The notes beneath the pieces are model-generated. The model searched no databases. It had not been told where the DNA came from and saw nothing but the letters and a program-made list of their open reading frames with translations. From Udaeobacter sp025935755 (GTDB lineage Bacteria > Verrucomicrobiota > Verrucomicrobiia > Chthoniobacterales > UBA10450), in NCBI GenBank assembly GCA_036278715.1, contig DASUKN010000049.1:43874-107873 (forward strand): DNA of 64,000 bases, given 5' to 3'. Shown here in pieces: positions 51,878 through 60,674 of the stretch (position 1 is its first letter; each line of letters opens with the position of its first letter). A program made the translations under genes and the position numbers.

Positions 51878-52687
51878 TCACGTCCCTTGTGTTAATCTTT
51901 GTTCGGCCACCCAGTCCTGATAGGTCGTCGGAGTCCGGGCATTTTTCGTAGCAGCAATAAAGCCGAGAATCTGGTTCCAAATAGCCGGCTGAGAATAGTC
52001 GGCCGGATGAATGCTTATCCGCAAAAGCGGTTTCGTCCTCAATAAGCGGAACAGTGCCGCGTTCCAGCCGCGACTGAGCGCACGCCGCCAGCTACTGTGA
52101 ACGCTATAAACGAGTGTTCTGGCCGGAAAGGTGGATGCCGATCGGAGATCGCAGACCGTTCGCAGACGAGTGGTGTATTCCAAATCGGCATCGCGAACAG
52201 CTTGTTCTGCTTCGTTTCCCAGCAGCCACGCCGGCGCGATGAAACCGCGAGGATGAAATCCGAGCGCATGGAATTCATCTCGTGCTGTGGTGATACGCCG
52301 CAAAGCTTCCTCATAACTCAAATCGTAAAACTCACCTTCGTTTTGGGTGTAAAACCTGGTCAGGAATTTATCCCGCAACGTTTCTTTTGTTCGGGTCGGC
52401 CGTTCATGAAAGTAGCCATGGATCACAATTTCGTGTCCATCGGCTTGTAGAGCCCGAAGCCATGTGACGAACTCCGGGTGCGTGGCGAAAGCCCCTTCGT
52501 GATGATAGTCCGGAACCACGAGAATTGAACAAACGCGCACACCTTGCGCGCCTAATTCTGAGATCATCATGCTTGTGATTTTCTGAGTGCATGGAGCGAC
52601 ATCGTGCAGAGACACGACCATGGAATCCGCGGCGGCGCCGGCGGTCGCAACGAGCGGGAGGAAGTCCGTTGCCGCAATTGTATCCAT
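51878..52687 (-). CDS. Polysaccharide deacetylase-like protein (DUF2334)
   Basis: 269 residues of DUF2334, a branch of the NodB-type carbohydrate esterases. SMVVSLHDVAPCTQ carries the metal Asp, VIHGYFHERPTR the histidines, and FIAPAWLLGNEA and ISIHPADYS complete the usual site. It ends one base before the PHP-glycosyltransferase begins, so it is the upstream partner in the same operon and may trim an N-acetyl group from the sugar the transferase handles. Confidence 0.85.
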   Translation of the reverse strand: MDTIAATDFLPLVATAGAAADSMVVSLHDVAPCTQKITSMMISELGAQGVRVCSILVVPDYHHEGAFATHPEFVTWLRALQADGHEIVIHGYFHERPTRTKETLRDKFLTRFYTQNEGEFYDLSYEEALRRITTARDEFHALGFHPRGFIAPAWLLGNEAEQAVRDADLEYTTRLRTVCDLRSASTFPARTLVYSVHSSWRRALSRGWNAALFRLLRTKPLLRISIHPADYSQPAIWNQILGFIAATKNARTPTTYQDWVAEQRLTQGT

Positions 52688-52742
52688 CGCTCAAATTTTC
52701 CGCCTTCGAACAGCTTTGAACAAGGCAAAAGGCAACCGCGTT

Positions 52743-52912
52743 GTTATTCCGAGCGAAGTAGAGAATGGAGCGGCTGGGGAAGCCGCGACATGGACGGGGA
52801 GGCCGAAAGCTTCGCGAGCGGGAGGCGAGCGAGTCAAATCCCGCCGCGGAACCGAAGAGTATTTCCACGGGCTCCTTCGACTTCTCCCGTCTCTGCGGGA
52901 CCTGCTCAGGAT
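52743..52912. repeat. Palindromic repeat, family A, long copy
   Basis: TTATTCCGAGCGAAGTAGAG at one end and CTTCGACTTCTCCC ... GACCTGCTCAGGATGG at the other. Its right edge gives the TGA stop of the EVE gene (52906-52908). Confidence 0.65.
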
Positions 52913-53325
52913 GGCGCCGTAGAACCCATATTCACAATTTCCTTGAACTCTGGTTCGCCCAAAGGCATGACCGACAAACGGGATTGGCGAACCAGTGGGA
53001 TCGTTTTCAACCGTGAATTGCCCTTGATCTCGCGAAGCGTAACGGGCCGAGCCAGCGGTTTAACCGCGGTAAGATCGACGGTCGACCAGTCGCCTTCTGT
53101 CGCAGTGGTGTCGGGATACGCGGTTCGGACCACTTTGGCAATGCCAATGACAGCTTTTTCATCGCCACTGTGATAGAAGAGGACTGCATCTCCCTTTTGC
53201 ATCTTCCTGAGATTATTTCGGGCAGCAAAATTGCGGACCCCGGTCCAACTTGTTTCACCGTCCGCGAGAAAATCAGACCACGAATAGGAAGAAGGCTCCT
53301 GTTTCACCAACCAAAAATTTTTCAT
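52906..53325 (-). CDS. EVE domain protein
   Basis: 139 residues, the usual length of single EVE (PUA-like) proteins that read modified bases. FWLVKQEPSSYSW at the start, TSWTGVRNFAARNNLRKM and GDAVLFYHSGDEKAVIGIAK follow the family. Stop codon and last three residues lie in repeat DNA (ATCCTGAGC read on the minus strand). No restriction-system partner is nearby, so a housekeeping role is likely. Confidence 0.9.
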   Translation of the reverse strand: MKNFWLVKQEPSSYSWSDFLADGETSWTGVRNFAARNNLRKMQKGDAVLFYHSGDEKAVIGIAKVVRTAYPDTTATEGDWSTVDLTAVKPLARPVTLREIKGNSRLKTIPLVRQSRLSVMPLGEPEFKEIVNMGSTAPS

Positions 53326-53517
53326 CGGATTATGACGCTATTCTCGCGGCCATTCCGGGCGAAGTCGAGCCAGCCCGTGATGTTGGCCGTCAGATAAGTC
53401 GCGCGATGCTTCGACTTGTCCAGCATCCGGGGCTTTCGCTCGGGATAACGTGCAATACTGAAGTCGCAGTCTCTATTTGGCGCTTGAAAAATTCGATGGC
53501 TGCGCAGAAATGCAGGC

Positions 53518-54165
53518 ATGTCGCGACTGCCGTTCATCACCTTTGAAGGATCGGAGGGCAGCGGGAAGTCTACCCAGGCGAATAAACTCGCAGCGCGTCT
53601 TCAGCGTTGCGGTGTTCCTTACATTCTGACGCGTGAACCCGGAGGCACGCCCATTGGCGAAAGCATCCGCGAGCTTCTGCAATTTGCTCCGCACAACTCG
53701 AATATGACTGCCGAGGCGGAGCTACTCCTTTTTGAAGCGAGTCGCAGCCAGCTGGTCCGCGAAGTGATCACGCCTGCGCTCGAGCGCGGCATGTGCGTGA
53801 TTGCCGATCGATTCCTGGATTCCACTACCGTTTACCAGGGCGCGGCGCGCAAATTGGATCACCAGATCATCGACCGTCTCAATGCATTCGCGGTCGGCGA
53901 TTGCATCCCGGACATAACTTTCGCGCTCGACGTTGACGCTATTACGGCTGAGTCGCGAATGCAGCGTGAGCCACGCAAAGCCGATCGGATGGAACAACAG
54001 CCCGAGGAATTTTATGAACGCGTTCGCCAGGGCTATCGGGAGCTCGCTGCGCGTGAATCAAAGCGCATCGTTTTGATTAACGGCGCCCGTGACCAAGATG
54101 AGATCGCGAACGAAATTTGGACGACAATGGCTGTGCGATTTCGGGCCGTGGCTAAACCGGGATAG
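53518..54165 (+). CDS. tmk: Thymidylate kinase
   Basis: 215 residues; dTMP to dTDP. P-loop GSEGSGKST at 11-19, dTMP site LTREPGGTPIGESIREL, DRF motif VIADRFLDSTTVYQGAAR and the LID side SRMQREPRKADRMEQ. Full length. Forms a loose cluster with holB at 57519, separated here by two envelope genes rather than adjacent as in many genomes. Confidence 0.96.
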   Translation: MSRLPFITFEGSEGSGKSTQANKLAARLQRCGVPYILTREPGGTPIGESIRELLQFAPHNSNMTAEAELLLFEASRSQLVREVITPALERGMCVIADRFLDSTTVYQGAARKLDHQIIDRLNAFAVGDCIPDITFALDVDAITAESRMQREPRKADRMEQQPEEFYERVRQGYRELAARESKRIVLINGARDQDEIANEIWTTMAVRFRAVAKPG

Positions 54166-54211
54166 AGCTCTCAGCGCCGCGGCGGTTCCATGCGTCTCTC
54201 TCACGGAGGTG

Positions 54212-55636
54212 TTATACGAATTTGATCTTCCACAGCGCGCGCCAGGCCATTCGCAGCAGCAGCAGTCCATGCCGAAAACGGCTGATATTTGTAGCGCCGT
54301 AAGCGCGAGCGCGGTAATGAACCGGGATCTCGACAATCTTGAGATTTAGTTTTGATGCTCCGAAGATCAGATCGAAATCGCCGAAAGGATCCAGTTCGCT
54401 AAAATATTTTCGGTTTGCGGCGATCTTGTCGTAATCCGTGCGAAGCAATACTTTCGTTCCACACAACGTGTCCTTGATTCGCTGATCGAGGAGCCAGGTA
54501 AAAGCGAGACTGAAGAAGCGATTGCCGAGCAGATTCAGAAATCGCATCGCTTCGTCCTGCATCGGGTAAACAAGGCGCGAACCCTGGACGAGATCGGCCG
54601 TTCCCTGAGCGATCGCGGCGTGAAATTTTGGCAACTCTTCCGGATCCACACTCAAATCGCCGTCCAAAATCATCAGCAGATCGCCCGTGGCGGCTTCGAA
54701 TCCGTGCCGGACCGCATCGCCCTTGCCGCGACCTTCCTGAGCAATGAGTTTGATGTCGCGATTCGGATTCTCGGCAATCGCGCGTTCAATTTCCGCCCGA
54801 GTTCCATCAGTGGAGTTGCCCTCGACGAAAATAATTTCGGTGTGGCGACCAACCCCCGGAATGCGATCGACAGTAGATCTGATGTTGCCGTACTCATTGC
54901 GGCACGGCACGACGATGGAACAGGAGAGCGCTTCCCGTTTTGCGTTCCTCGGCCGCGCAACACTCACGCGCACGAGCCCGAGATGTTTGAGCAACGGAAG
55001 GTTTACCAGAAACCGATTGCAAAACGGAGAAAGACCGGGCACGTGAACCGGCATGAGCAATCGCGAGGTCGTTCGGATCAGTTCAAACCCGGCGAGGTCT
55101 AACAAGTTTGCCAGATCAGCTGGCGTAAGCCAGTTCACCAGCGGCTGCTTTGCTTTCCAACCCATCTGCTCCGCGCCGTGCAGGATCGGTTCCCACAAGA
55201 AATGAAAATGCGTGATCAGGATCCGGGTCGATGAATGGCAAACCCGGTGGAGATTTTCAAAACTGCGTTGCACATCGTTCAAGAAACCCATCACATCTGA
55301 GAGCACGATGTAATCGAATTTTTCCTCCGTCTGGAGAGCTTCGACATCCTCAATGCGAAATTCGAGATGCGGATATTTTCGCTGCGCAATGTCGGTCATT
55401 GCCGGGCTGATATCGATTCCCAAACCGCGTCGCGGTTTCAAGCCGTTCAACAATTCACCGGTACCGGAACCAATTTCGAGGACGGACGAATTCGCGGGCA
55501 CAAAAAAGGCAAGAGTGCGGGCGATCTGCTGGTGATAATACCAGTTTCGTTTGATCCATGAATCGCGAGTCGGCGCCAGCGAATCAAAGTAACCGACCAT
55601 CTCGACCTTATTTAACTGGTCTCCCGGTTGCGACAT
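54212..55636 (-). CDS. Methyltransferase / GT2 glycosyltransferase fusion
   Basis: 474 residues. N-terminal half (about 1-230) is a class I methyltransferase with SAM loop VLEIGSGTGELLNGL near 52-66 and GIDISPAMTDIAQRKYP. The C-terminal half (about 240-474) is a GT2 transferase with SIVVPCRNEYGNIRSTVDR, FVEGNSTDGT, the DxD in LMILDGDLSVDPEELP and TLCGTKVLLRTDY. The GT2 part resembles dolichol-phosphate-mannose-synthase-type enzymes. The likely acceptor is a polyprenyl phosphate (inference). It faces the membrane TPR gene at 55733 and may supply it with donor. Confidence 0.88.
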   Translation of the reverse strand: MSQPGDQLNKVEMVGYFDSLAPTRDSWIKRNWYYHQQIARTLAFFVPANSSVLEIGSGTGELLNGLKPRRGLGIDISPAMTDIAQRKYPHLEFRIEDVEALQTEEKFDYIVLSDVMGFLNDVQRSFENLHRVCHSSTRILITHFHFLWEPILHGAEQMGWKAKQPLVNWLTPADLANLLDLAGFELIRTTSRLLMPVHVPGLSPFCNRFLVNLPLLKHLGLVRVSVARPRNAKREALSCSIVVPCRNEYGNIRSTVDRIPGVGRHTEIIFVEGNSTDGTRAEIERAIAENPNRDIKLIAQEGRGKGDAVRHGFEAATGDLLMILDGDLSVDPEELPKFHAAIAQGTADLVQGSRLVYPMQDEAMRFLNLLGNRFFSLAFTWLLDQRIKDTLCGTKVLLRTDYDKIAANRKYFSELDPFGDFDLIFGASKLNLKIVEIPVHYRARAYGATNISRFRHGLLLLRMAWRALWKIKFV

Positions 55637-55732
55637 TGGATCGAATGTATAAAAACGCGCGGAGCAGGGTGCAAACTTTCAGTTCGGTTTGCTTGCGCTC
55701 GCAAGTGAGGCGGTTTCTAATCTTTTCTTCGA

Positions 55733-57478
55733 ATGTCTCGGTCGGGAAAAAAGAAGCCAAAATCCGGCGCAAAGCCCCGAGTTGTCGCTCGCTCCTCCGA
55801 AGCCGACAATTTCAAAGCGATTCTCGTCTGTGTTTTCCTGGTCGTGATTGTGTCGATCGTCTTCGCACAGACGCTTCACCATGATTTTATCAACTACGAC
55901 GATGATGAATACATCACTCAGAACGTGCATGTTCTGAATGGTTTGAACTGGGCCGACGTGAAATGGGCCTTTACGACGGGTCACACCGGTTATGCCCATC
56001 CCATTACCTGGCTGAGTCATCAACTCGATTATCAAATGCACGGCCGCTGGCCAGGCGGCCATCATCTGACGAGTGTACTTCTTCATGCCGCCAATTCGGT
56101 ACTGCTGTTTCTATTCTTCTGGCGAACCACCAAGGCGCTTTGGCCCAGCGCATTCGTCGCTGCGATTTTCGCGATTCATCCGCTCCACGTCGAATCGGTT
56201 GGATGGGTCGCCGAACGCAAAGATGTCCTGAGCGGGTTTTTCTTTTTGCTCACACTGCACGCCTACGTTGGTTACGTTCATAAGCGAGACGCTTCGCGGT
56301 ATCTTTTGACACTTTGCTTGTTTGCCGCGGGAATTCTTTCCAAGCCGATGCTGGTTAGCCTCCCAGCTGTATTATTGCTCCTGGACTATTGGCCGCTGAA
56401 AAGATTTGGCGGCGGTAAATCGAAAACGAAAAGTCTGATTCTGGAGAAAATTCCGTTCGTGTTGATCGCCGCGTTATGGAGTCTGATCACGTTCGTCATT
56501 CAAGGAAAGTACGGAGCCGTAGCCGAGGCGAAGCTTGGATTCGGCATGCGCGCCGGTAATGCCATTCTTAGTTACGGAACGTACTTGTGGAACACGGTCT
56601 GGCCGCAAAACCTCTCATTGTTCTATCCATATCCGCGGGCATTGCCGCTGGGGGGTGTGGTTTTGTCAGCGGTATTTCTTATTGTGATGTCGATCCTTTG
56701 TTTGGCGCGAAGAAAGACTTCGCCATATCTGATCGTCGGCTGGCTTTGGTATCTTGGCATGTTGTTGCCGGTGATTGGTTTTATTCAGGTGGGTGAGCAG
56801 GCGCGGGCGGATCGGTACACGTATCTGCCTCTGATTGGCTTTTGCGTTCTGATCACGTGGGGCGTAGTCGAACTCTCAGCGAAGTGGCGTTGGCGTCGCG
56901 AAATCCTGACTGCGCTCGGCGCACTGGCGCTCATAGTTCTGATCCCCCTGGCGCATCTTCAAGCGTCATACTGGCGAAATAGTGAGACGCTGTGGAGTCA
57001 TTCCCTCGCCAGCACGGAGGGAAATTACATCGCGCACAATAATCTCGGTAACGACTTGATGCACCGGCAACGCCTCGATGAAGCCATTCCACATTTTGAA
57101 AAGGCGCTTGAAATTTTACCGAGCTATGCCGAGGCGAACAACAATCTTGGTTACGCGCTCGCACTCAAAGATCAGTGGACCCCTGCGATTCATTATTACG
57201 AAATCGCGCTTGGCACCAAACCGGATTATGCGAAGGCGCACAATAATCTGGCGGTTGCGCTCGCCGTGACCGGAAAAAATGACGAAGCACTGGGCCATTT
57301 TCGCGAAGTGCTTCGAATCGATCCAGATTTTGCCGATGCGCACGCGAACCTGGGACACCTGTTGTTGCAGCTTGGCCGGCGCGACGAAGCTTCTGCCGAG
57401 CTGACAGAAGCCCTCCGTCTTAGACCCGATGATCCGGAAGTGAGAGAGCAATTAAGCCAGCTCGATCAAAACAGGTAA
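55733..57478 (+). CDS. Membrane protein with C-terminal TPRs (O-mannosyltransferase/TMTC-like)
   Basis: 581 residues. About nine or ten membrane helices in residues 25-420, with FINYDDDEYITQNVHVLNGL, HPITWLSHQLDYQMHGRWPG and FAIHPLHVESVGWVAERKDV as the luminal loop typical of TMTC-type GT-C glycosyltransferases. Then three to four TPRs (about 430-575) such as YAEANNNLGYALALKDQW. Acidic pair YDDDEY near the N terminus fits a GT-C catalytic site. Lipid-phosphate sugar donor and acceptor protein are not known. Divergent from the methyltransferase-GT2 gene with about 96 bases between. Confidence 0.85.
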   Translation: MSRSGKKKPKSGAKPRVVARSSEADNFKAILVCVFLVVIVSIVFAQTLHHDFINYDDDEYITQNVHVLNGLNWADVKWAFTTGHTGYAHPITWLSHQLDYQMHGRWPGGHHLTSVLLHAANSVLLFLFFWRTTKALWPSAFVAAIFAIHPLHVESVGWVAERKDVLSGFFFLLTLHAYVGYVHKRDASRYLLTLCLFAAGILSKPMLVSLPAVLLLLDYWPLKRFGGGKSKTKSLILEKIPFVLIAALWSLITFVIQGKYGAVAEAKLGFGMRAGNAILSYGTYLWNTVWPQNLSLFYPYPRALPLGGVVLSAVFLIVMSILCLARRKTSPYLIVGWLWYLGMLLPVIGFIQVGEQARADRYTYLPLIGFCVLITWGVVELSAKWRWRREILTALGALALIVLIPLAHLQASYWRNSETLWSHSLASTEGNYIAHNNLGNDLMHRQRLDEAIPHFEKALEILPSYAEANNNLGYALALKDQWTPAIHYYEIALGTKPDYAKAHNNLAVALAVTGKNDEALGHFREVLRIDPDFADAHANLGHLLLQLGRRDEASAELTEALRLRPDDPEVREQLSQLDQNR

Positions 57479-57518
57479 GAAGCTTTCGGTAACCGAAAAA
57501 CGGACAACGAAATTCTGA

Positions 57519-58490
57519 ATGGCTCTTTCACCGAAAGCGGCACTCGCATTCCTGCGGCGAGCGCATGAGCAAAACCGGCTGGCGCACGCCTATTTGATTT
57601 CCGGCTCGGCCGGTAGCGGCAAGAGCCGACTCGCCGCGGACCTCGCCCACATGGTCAACGGGATTGATCCCGAAAAAGTTTTCACGCCGAACGCGCGCGG
57701 AATTTTCCTCGCTGAGCCGGAATCGAAATCGCGCCGCATCGTCATTCAACAAATCCGCGACTTGGAACACGTGCTGCAAATGCGGGCGTCGGATGGTGGA
57801 CGCAAAGTTGCGATCATTTCCGAAGCAGATCGTTTACAGCCGCAAGCTGCGAACGCATTTCTTAAAACGCTCGAGGAACCGCCAAAGGATTCACTATTAC
57901 TCCTGCTCACGGCACTGCCCGAGGCGCTTCCGGAAACGATTCTTTCGCGTTGTATCACCATTCCGCTTGCGTCCAATGGCGAGGCTGCAACCAAGAAAGA
58001 GGAAGAGAAACTCGTAAGAATACTGCAACAGGCATCCCGTCAAACGACATGGAGTGTGCCGTTTGCCTCGCGACTGGCCCAGGAATTTCAACAACTGCTC
58101 CGATCCATACGCGAAGAGGTGAGAAACGAAACTGATAACGCCTTAAAACAGGAGCAAACACGTTACAAAGATTCAACCGATGGAGCCTGGCTGCACGAAC
58201 GAGAGGATTATTACAAGGCGCTAACGGAAAGTCTGTACCTGCAACGGCGCGTTGCGTTGATCGAAGTCTTGTTTGCCTGGTGGACTGACCTTCTTCGCGC
58301 AAGCAACGGCGTGACGCAACGAGAGATACCAATGGCGAAGCAAGAAACGGCTGCGCTCGCAACCCGATTCAGCAGCACCGAAATTTTACGGCGAATCCGT
58401 TCGCTCGAAGAATTGCGCGATCATCTCAGCCGGAATATCCACGAAGGCCTGGCGATTGAAGTGGCTTTCCTGGAGATATTCATCGCCTGA
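57519..58490 (+). CDS. holB: DNA polymerase III delta-prime subunit
   Basis: 323 residues of the clamp-loader AAA+ family. Walker A GSAGSGKS at 29-36, FLKTLEEPPKDSLLLLL, and SRC (LPETILSRCITIPL). The four-cysteine zinc module that usually sits between Walker A and Walker B is not visible; the only cysteine is in SRC. The C-terminal helical part (about 200-323) is poorly conserved but the right size. Start ATG 57519 is 40 bases after the TPR gene. Confidence 0.85.
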   Translation: MALSPKAALAFLRRAHEQNRLAHAYLISGSAGSGKSRLAADLAHMVNGIDPEKVFTPNARGIFLAEPESKSRRIVIQQIRDLEHVLQMRASDGGRKVAIISEADRLQPQAANAFLKTLEEPPKDSLLLLLTALPEALPETILSRCITIPLASNGEAATKKEEEKLVRILQQASRQTTWSVPFASRLAQEFQQLLRSIREEVRNETDNALKQEQTRYKDSTDGAWLHEREDYYKALTESLYLQRRVALIEVLFAWWTDLLRASNGVTQREIPMAKQETAALATRFSSTEILRRIRSLEELRDHLSRNIHEGLAIEVAFLEIFIA

Positions 58491-58589
58491 ACACGCGCCG
58501 GGGTGCGCGTTTTCACGGCCGCGTTTGCGCTTGGTTTACCCGATCGCAAGTTGACAAAACCAGATCCAATCCTTATCCAGTATGCCCGT

Positions 58590-59249
58590 ATGTCACATAT
58601 TTACCGGTTCATTTTGGTGGGTGCTGCGTGCTCGGTTCTGTTGCTTACTGGCTGCGCCACAGGAGGGCGTGTAAGCGCCGGCGGCCCGTACCACGTTACT
58701 GCGTATAAGCCGAACGACCCGTCGAAGGTGCGTGTTCTGGTTTCGCTATCCCAGCAAAACGTCTATGTGATGGAAGGCGATCGATGCTTGATGGCCGCAG
58801 CCGTGAACGTTGGTATGGCTGCGAAGCCTACCCCGAAGGGCAGCTTCAGAATTTATTCCAAACAGGAACACAAACGCTCCGGATCTTATGGGTTCAGCGT
58901 GCAAGGCGGCCGGATCGTACCCTCTACCGGTGGCGGCCCGGGCCGTTACGTCGGATACCCAATGGGATACTGGTGCGAGTTTGCTCCAGCCTATGGTTTT
59001 CATCAGGGATTTATCCATCCAGCCCCGCACACTCATGGCTGCATTCGGTTGCACGGTGAAGCGGCGGCAAAATTTTATGCGCTGGTGCGCATCGGGACTC
59101 CGGTAAACATCGCTTACACCCAGCCTGAAGACGCAACACTTGGACCGAAAGTGCAGCGGGTGGATGATTCCAGAACCCCGGATCCTCCAGCTTCGGTTAT
59201 GATCTCGGACGCTGCGTTCGAGAAACCGAGCGGTCCTCTGCTAGAATAG
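58590..59249 (+). CDS. L,D-transpeptidase (YkuD) lipoprotein
   Basis: 219 residues from ATG 58590. Lipobox LLLTGCATGG makes it a likely lipoprotein. The YkuD domain has VRVLVSLSQQNVYVMEGDR and the catalytic HxxxxHGC as HPAPHTHGCIRLHGEAA. Forms 3-3 cross-links or anchors lipoprotein to peptidoglycan in the periplasm. An earlier ATG (58503) gives an unlikely N terminus. Starts about 100 bases after holB. Confidence 0.9.
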   Translation: MSHIYRFILVGAACSVLLLTGCATGGRVSAGGPYHVTAYKPNDPSKVRVLVSLSQQNVYVMEGDRCLMAAAVNVGMAAKPTPKGSFRIYSKQEHKRSGSYGFSVQGGRIVPSTGGGPGRYVGYPMGYWCEFAPAYGFHQGFIHPAPHTHGCIRLHGEAAAKFYALVRIGTPVNIAYTQPEDATLGPKVQRVDDSRTPDPPASVMISDAAFEKPSGPLLE

Positions 59250-59315
59250 GCAACCTCACTTGCATTGCGGCCACCGCCGCCCCGTGGCATGTTAACAACC
59301 GACAATGCCAGCCTA

Positions 59316-59408
59316 GTCATGTCGAGCGAAGTTGAGATATCCGGTGACGTGACCGTACAATAGTTTCGCGGAATCCCTCGACTACGCTGCACTTCGCCCG
59401 GAATGACA
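59316..59408. repeat. Palindromic repeat, family A
   Basis: GTCATGTCGAGCGAAGTTGAG at one end, CTTCGCCCGGAATGACAA at the other. Its right edge is 12 bases from the ispH start. Confidence 0.78.
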
Positions 59409-59419
59409 ACGACGAGATT

Positions 59420-60658
59420 ATGAGCACGAACCTGATATCCAGTGGCACAACTGCCCGACAGAGGGTGAACTTGCGCACGCCGGATGTGATGGCGGCCGTG
59501 CAGCAACAGGTCGAGTCACACTACCGCAGCGATATCATTGAAAAAGTCCGTCGCGCCGGCGGAATCATTTCCGCAGGAGACACCACGGTGCGCCTGGCGA
59601 AGCAGTTTGGTTTTTGCTACGGCGTGGAGCGCGCGATCGACCTGGCGTACGCCGCGCGGAAGGTTTTCAAAGACCGCCGGTTGTTCATTGTGGGAGAGAT
59701 CATTCATAATCCGGAGGTCAATCATCAGATCGCCTCGTTAGGTATCAAGAATCTCACAGGCCAAAATAAAGAAGCAGACATCACCGATCTCGATCCAAAC
59801 GACGTTGTGATCGTGCCGGCGTTTGGAACCGAGTTGTCGATCCAGCAACAGATCAAGGATCGCGGTTGTCAGATTGTCGATACCACCTGCGGCGACGTGA
59901 TGAGCGTGTGGAAACGGGTGCGCAAATACGCGATTGAGTCGGTCACGTCGATTATTCACGGCAAGGCTGAGCATGAAGAAACAAAGGCCACCAGTTCCCG
60001 CGCGCTTGGCGACGGAGCAGGTCATTACCTGGTAGTCCTGACTCTCGCGGACACCGATTATGTTTGCGATTACATCCGCCACGGCGGCGATAAACAGGCG
60101 TTCCTTGAGAAATTCAAGGGCGCGCACTCGCCCGGGTTTGATCCTGACGTGCACCTGAAAACGGTGGGCGTGGCGAATCAGACCACGATGTTGCGTGGGG
60201 AAACTGAGGAAGTGCAACGCCGGATTCGCCAGGCAGTGATCGATCGCGACGGACCCGAGATTGCGCAGAAGAGTTTCCGTTTCTTTGACACGATCTGCGG
60301 CGCGACGCAGGAGCGACAGGATGCTTTGCGCGAATTGTTGAATGTTCGCATGGACTTGCTGCTCGTTGTTGGGGGATACAACAGTTCCAATACATCCCAC
60401 CTTGCAGAGATGGGTGAAGAGAAATTGCCGACCTATTTTGTGTTGAACGCTTCTCGACTGGTCTCGGCGACGGAGATCAAGCACTACAACTTGCATGAGA
60501 GACGCGAAGTTGTTTCGCACTTTTGGCTGCCGAACGGGCCCGCAGTGATCGGCATCACTGCCGGCGCGTCTTGCCCGAATAACCTGATCGAAGAAACCCT
60601 GATCCGGCTTTTTGAATTGCGCGGAATCTCGCGGCGCGAACTCGAGCTAGCGGCGTAG
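59420..60658 (+). CDS. ispH: 4-hydroxy-3-methylbut-2-enyl diphosphate reductase
   Basis: 412 residues; last step of the MEP isoprenoid pathway. Three iron-sulfur cysteines are visible: GFCYGVERAID (C66), DTTCGDVMS (about C157) and DTICGATQERQDA (about C293). Also TSIIHGKAEHEET, VANQTTMLRGET and GGYNSSNTSHL. The N-terminal extension of about 55 residues before GFCYG is longer than in E. coli and belongs to the long branch. GTGs upstream are in repeat DNA, so ATG 59420 is used. Confidence 0.95.
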   Translation: MSTNLISSGTTARQRVNLRTPDVMAAVQQQVESHYRSDIIEKVRRAGGIISAGDTTVRLAKQFGFCYGVERAIDLAYAARKVFKDRRLFIVGEIIHNPEVNHQIASLGIKNLTGQNKEADITDLDPNDVVIVPAFGTELSIQQQIKDRGCQIVDTTCGDVMSVWKRVRKYAIESVTSIIHGKAEHEETKATSSRALGDGAGHYLVVLTLADTDYVCDYIRHGGDKQAFLEKFKGAHSPGFDPDVHLKTVGVANQTTMLRGETEEVQRRIRQAVIDRDGPEIAQKSFRFFDTICGATQERQDALRELLNVRMDLLLVVGGYNSSNTSHLAEMGEEKLPTYFVLNASRLVSATEIKHYNLHERREVVSHFWLPNGPAVIGITAGASCPNNLIEETLIRLFELRGISRRELELAA

Positions 60659-60674
60659 ATTCGATCGAAGTTCA

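Noticed and set aside
53322..53540. 72-codon minus-strand frame between the EVE and tmk genes
   Set aside because: It begins inside tmk, matches no family I know and contains repeat-like sequence.
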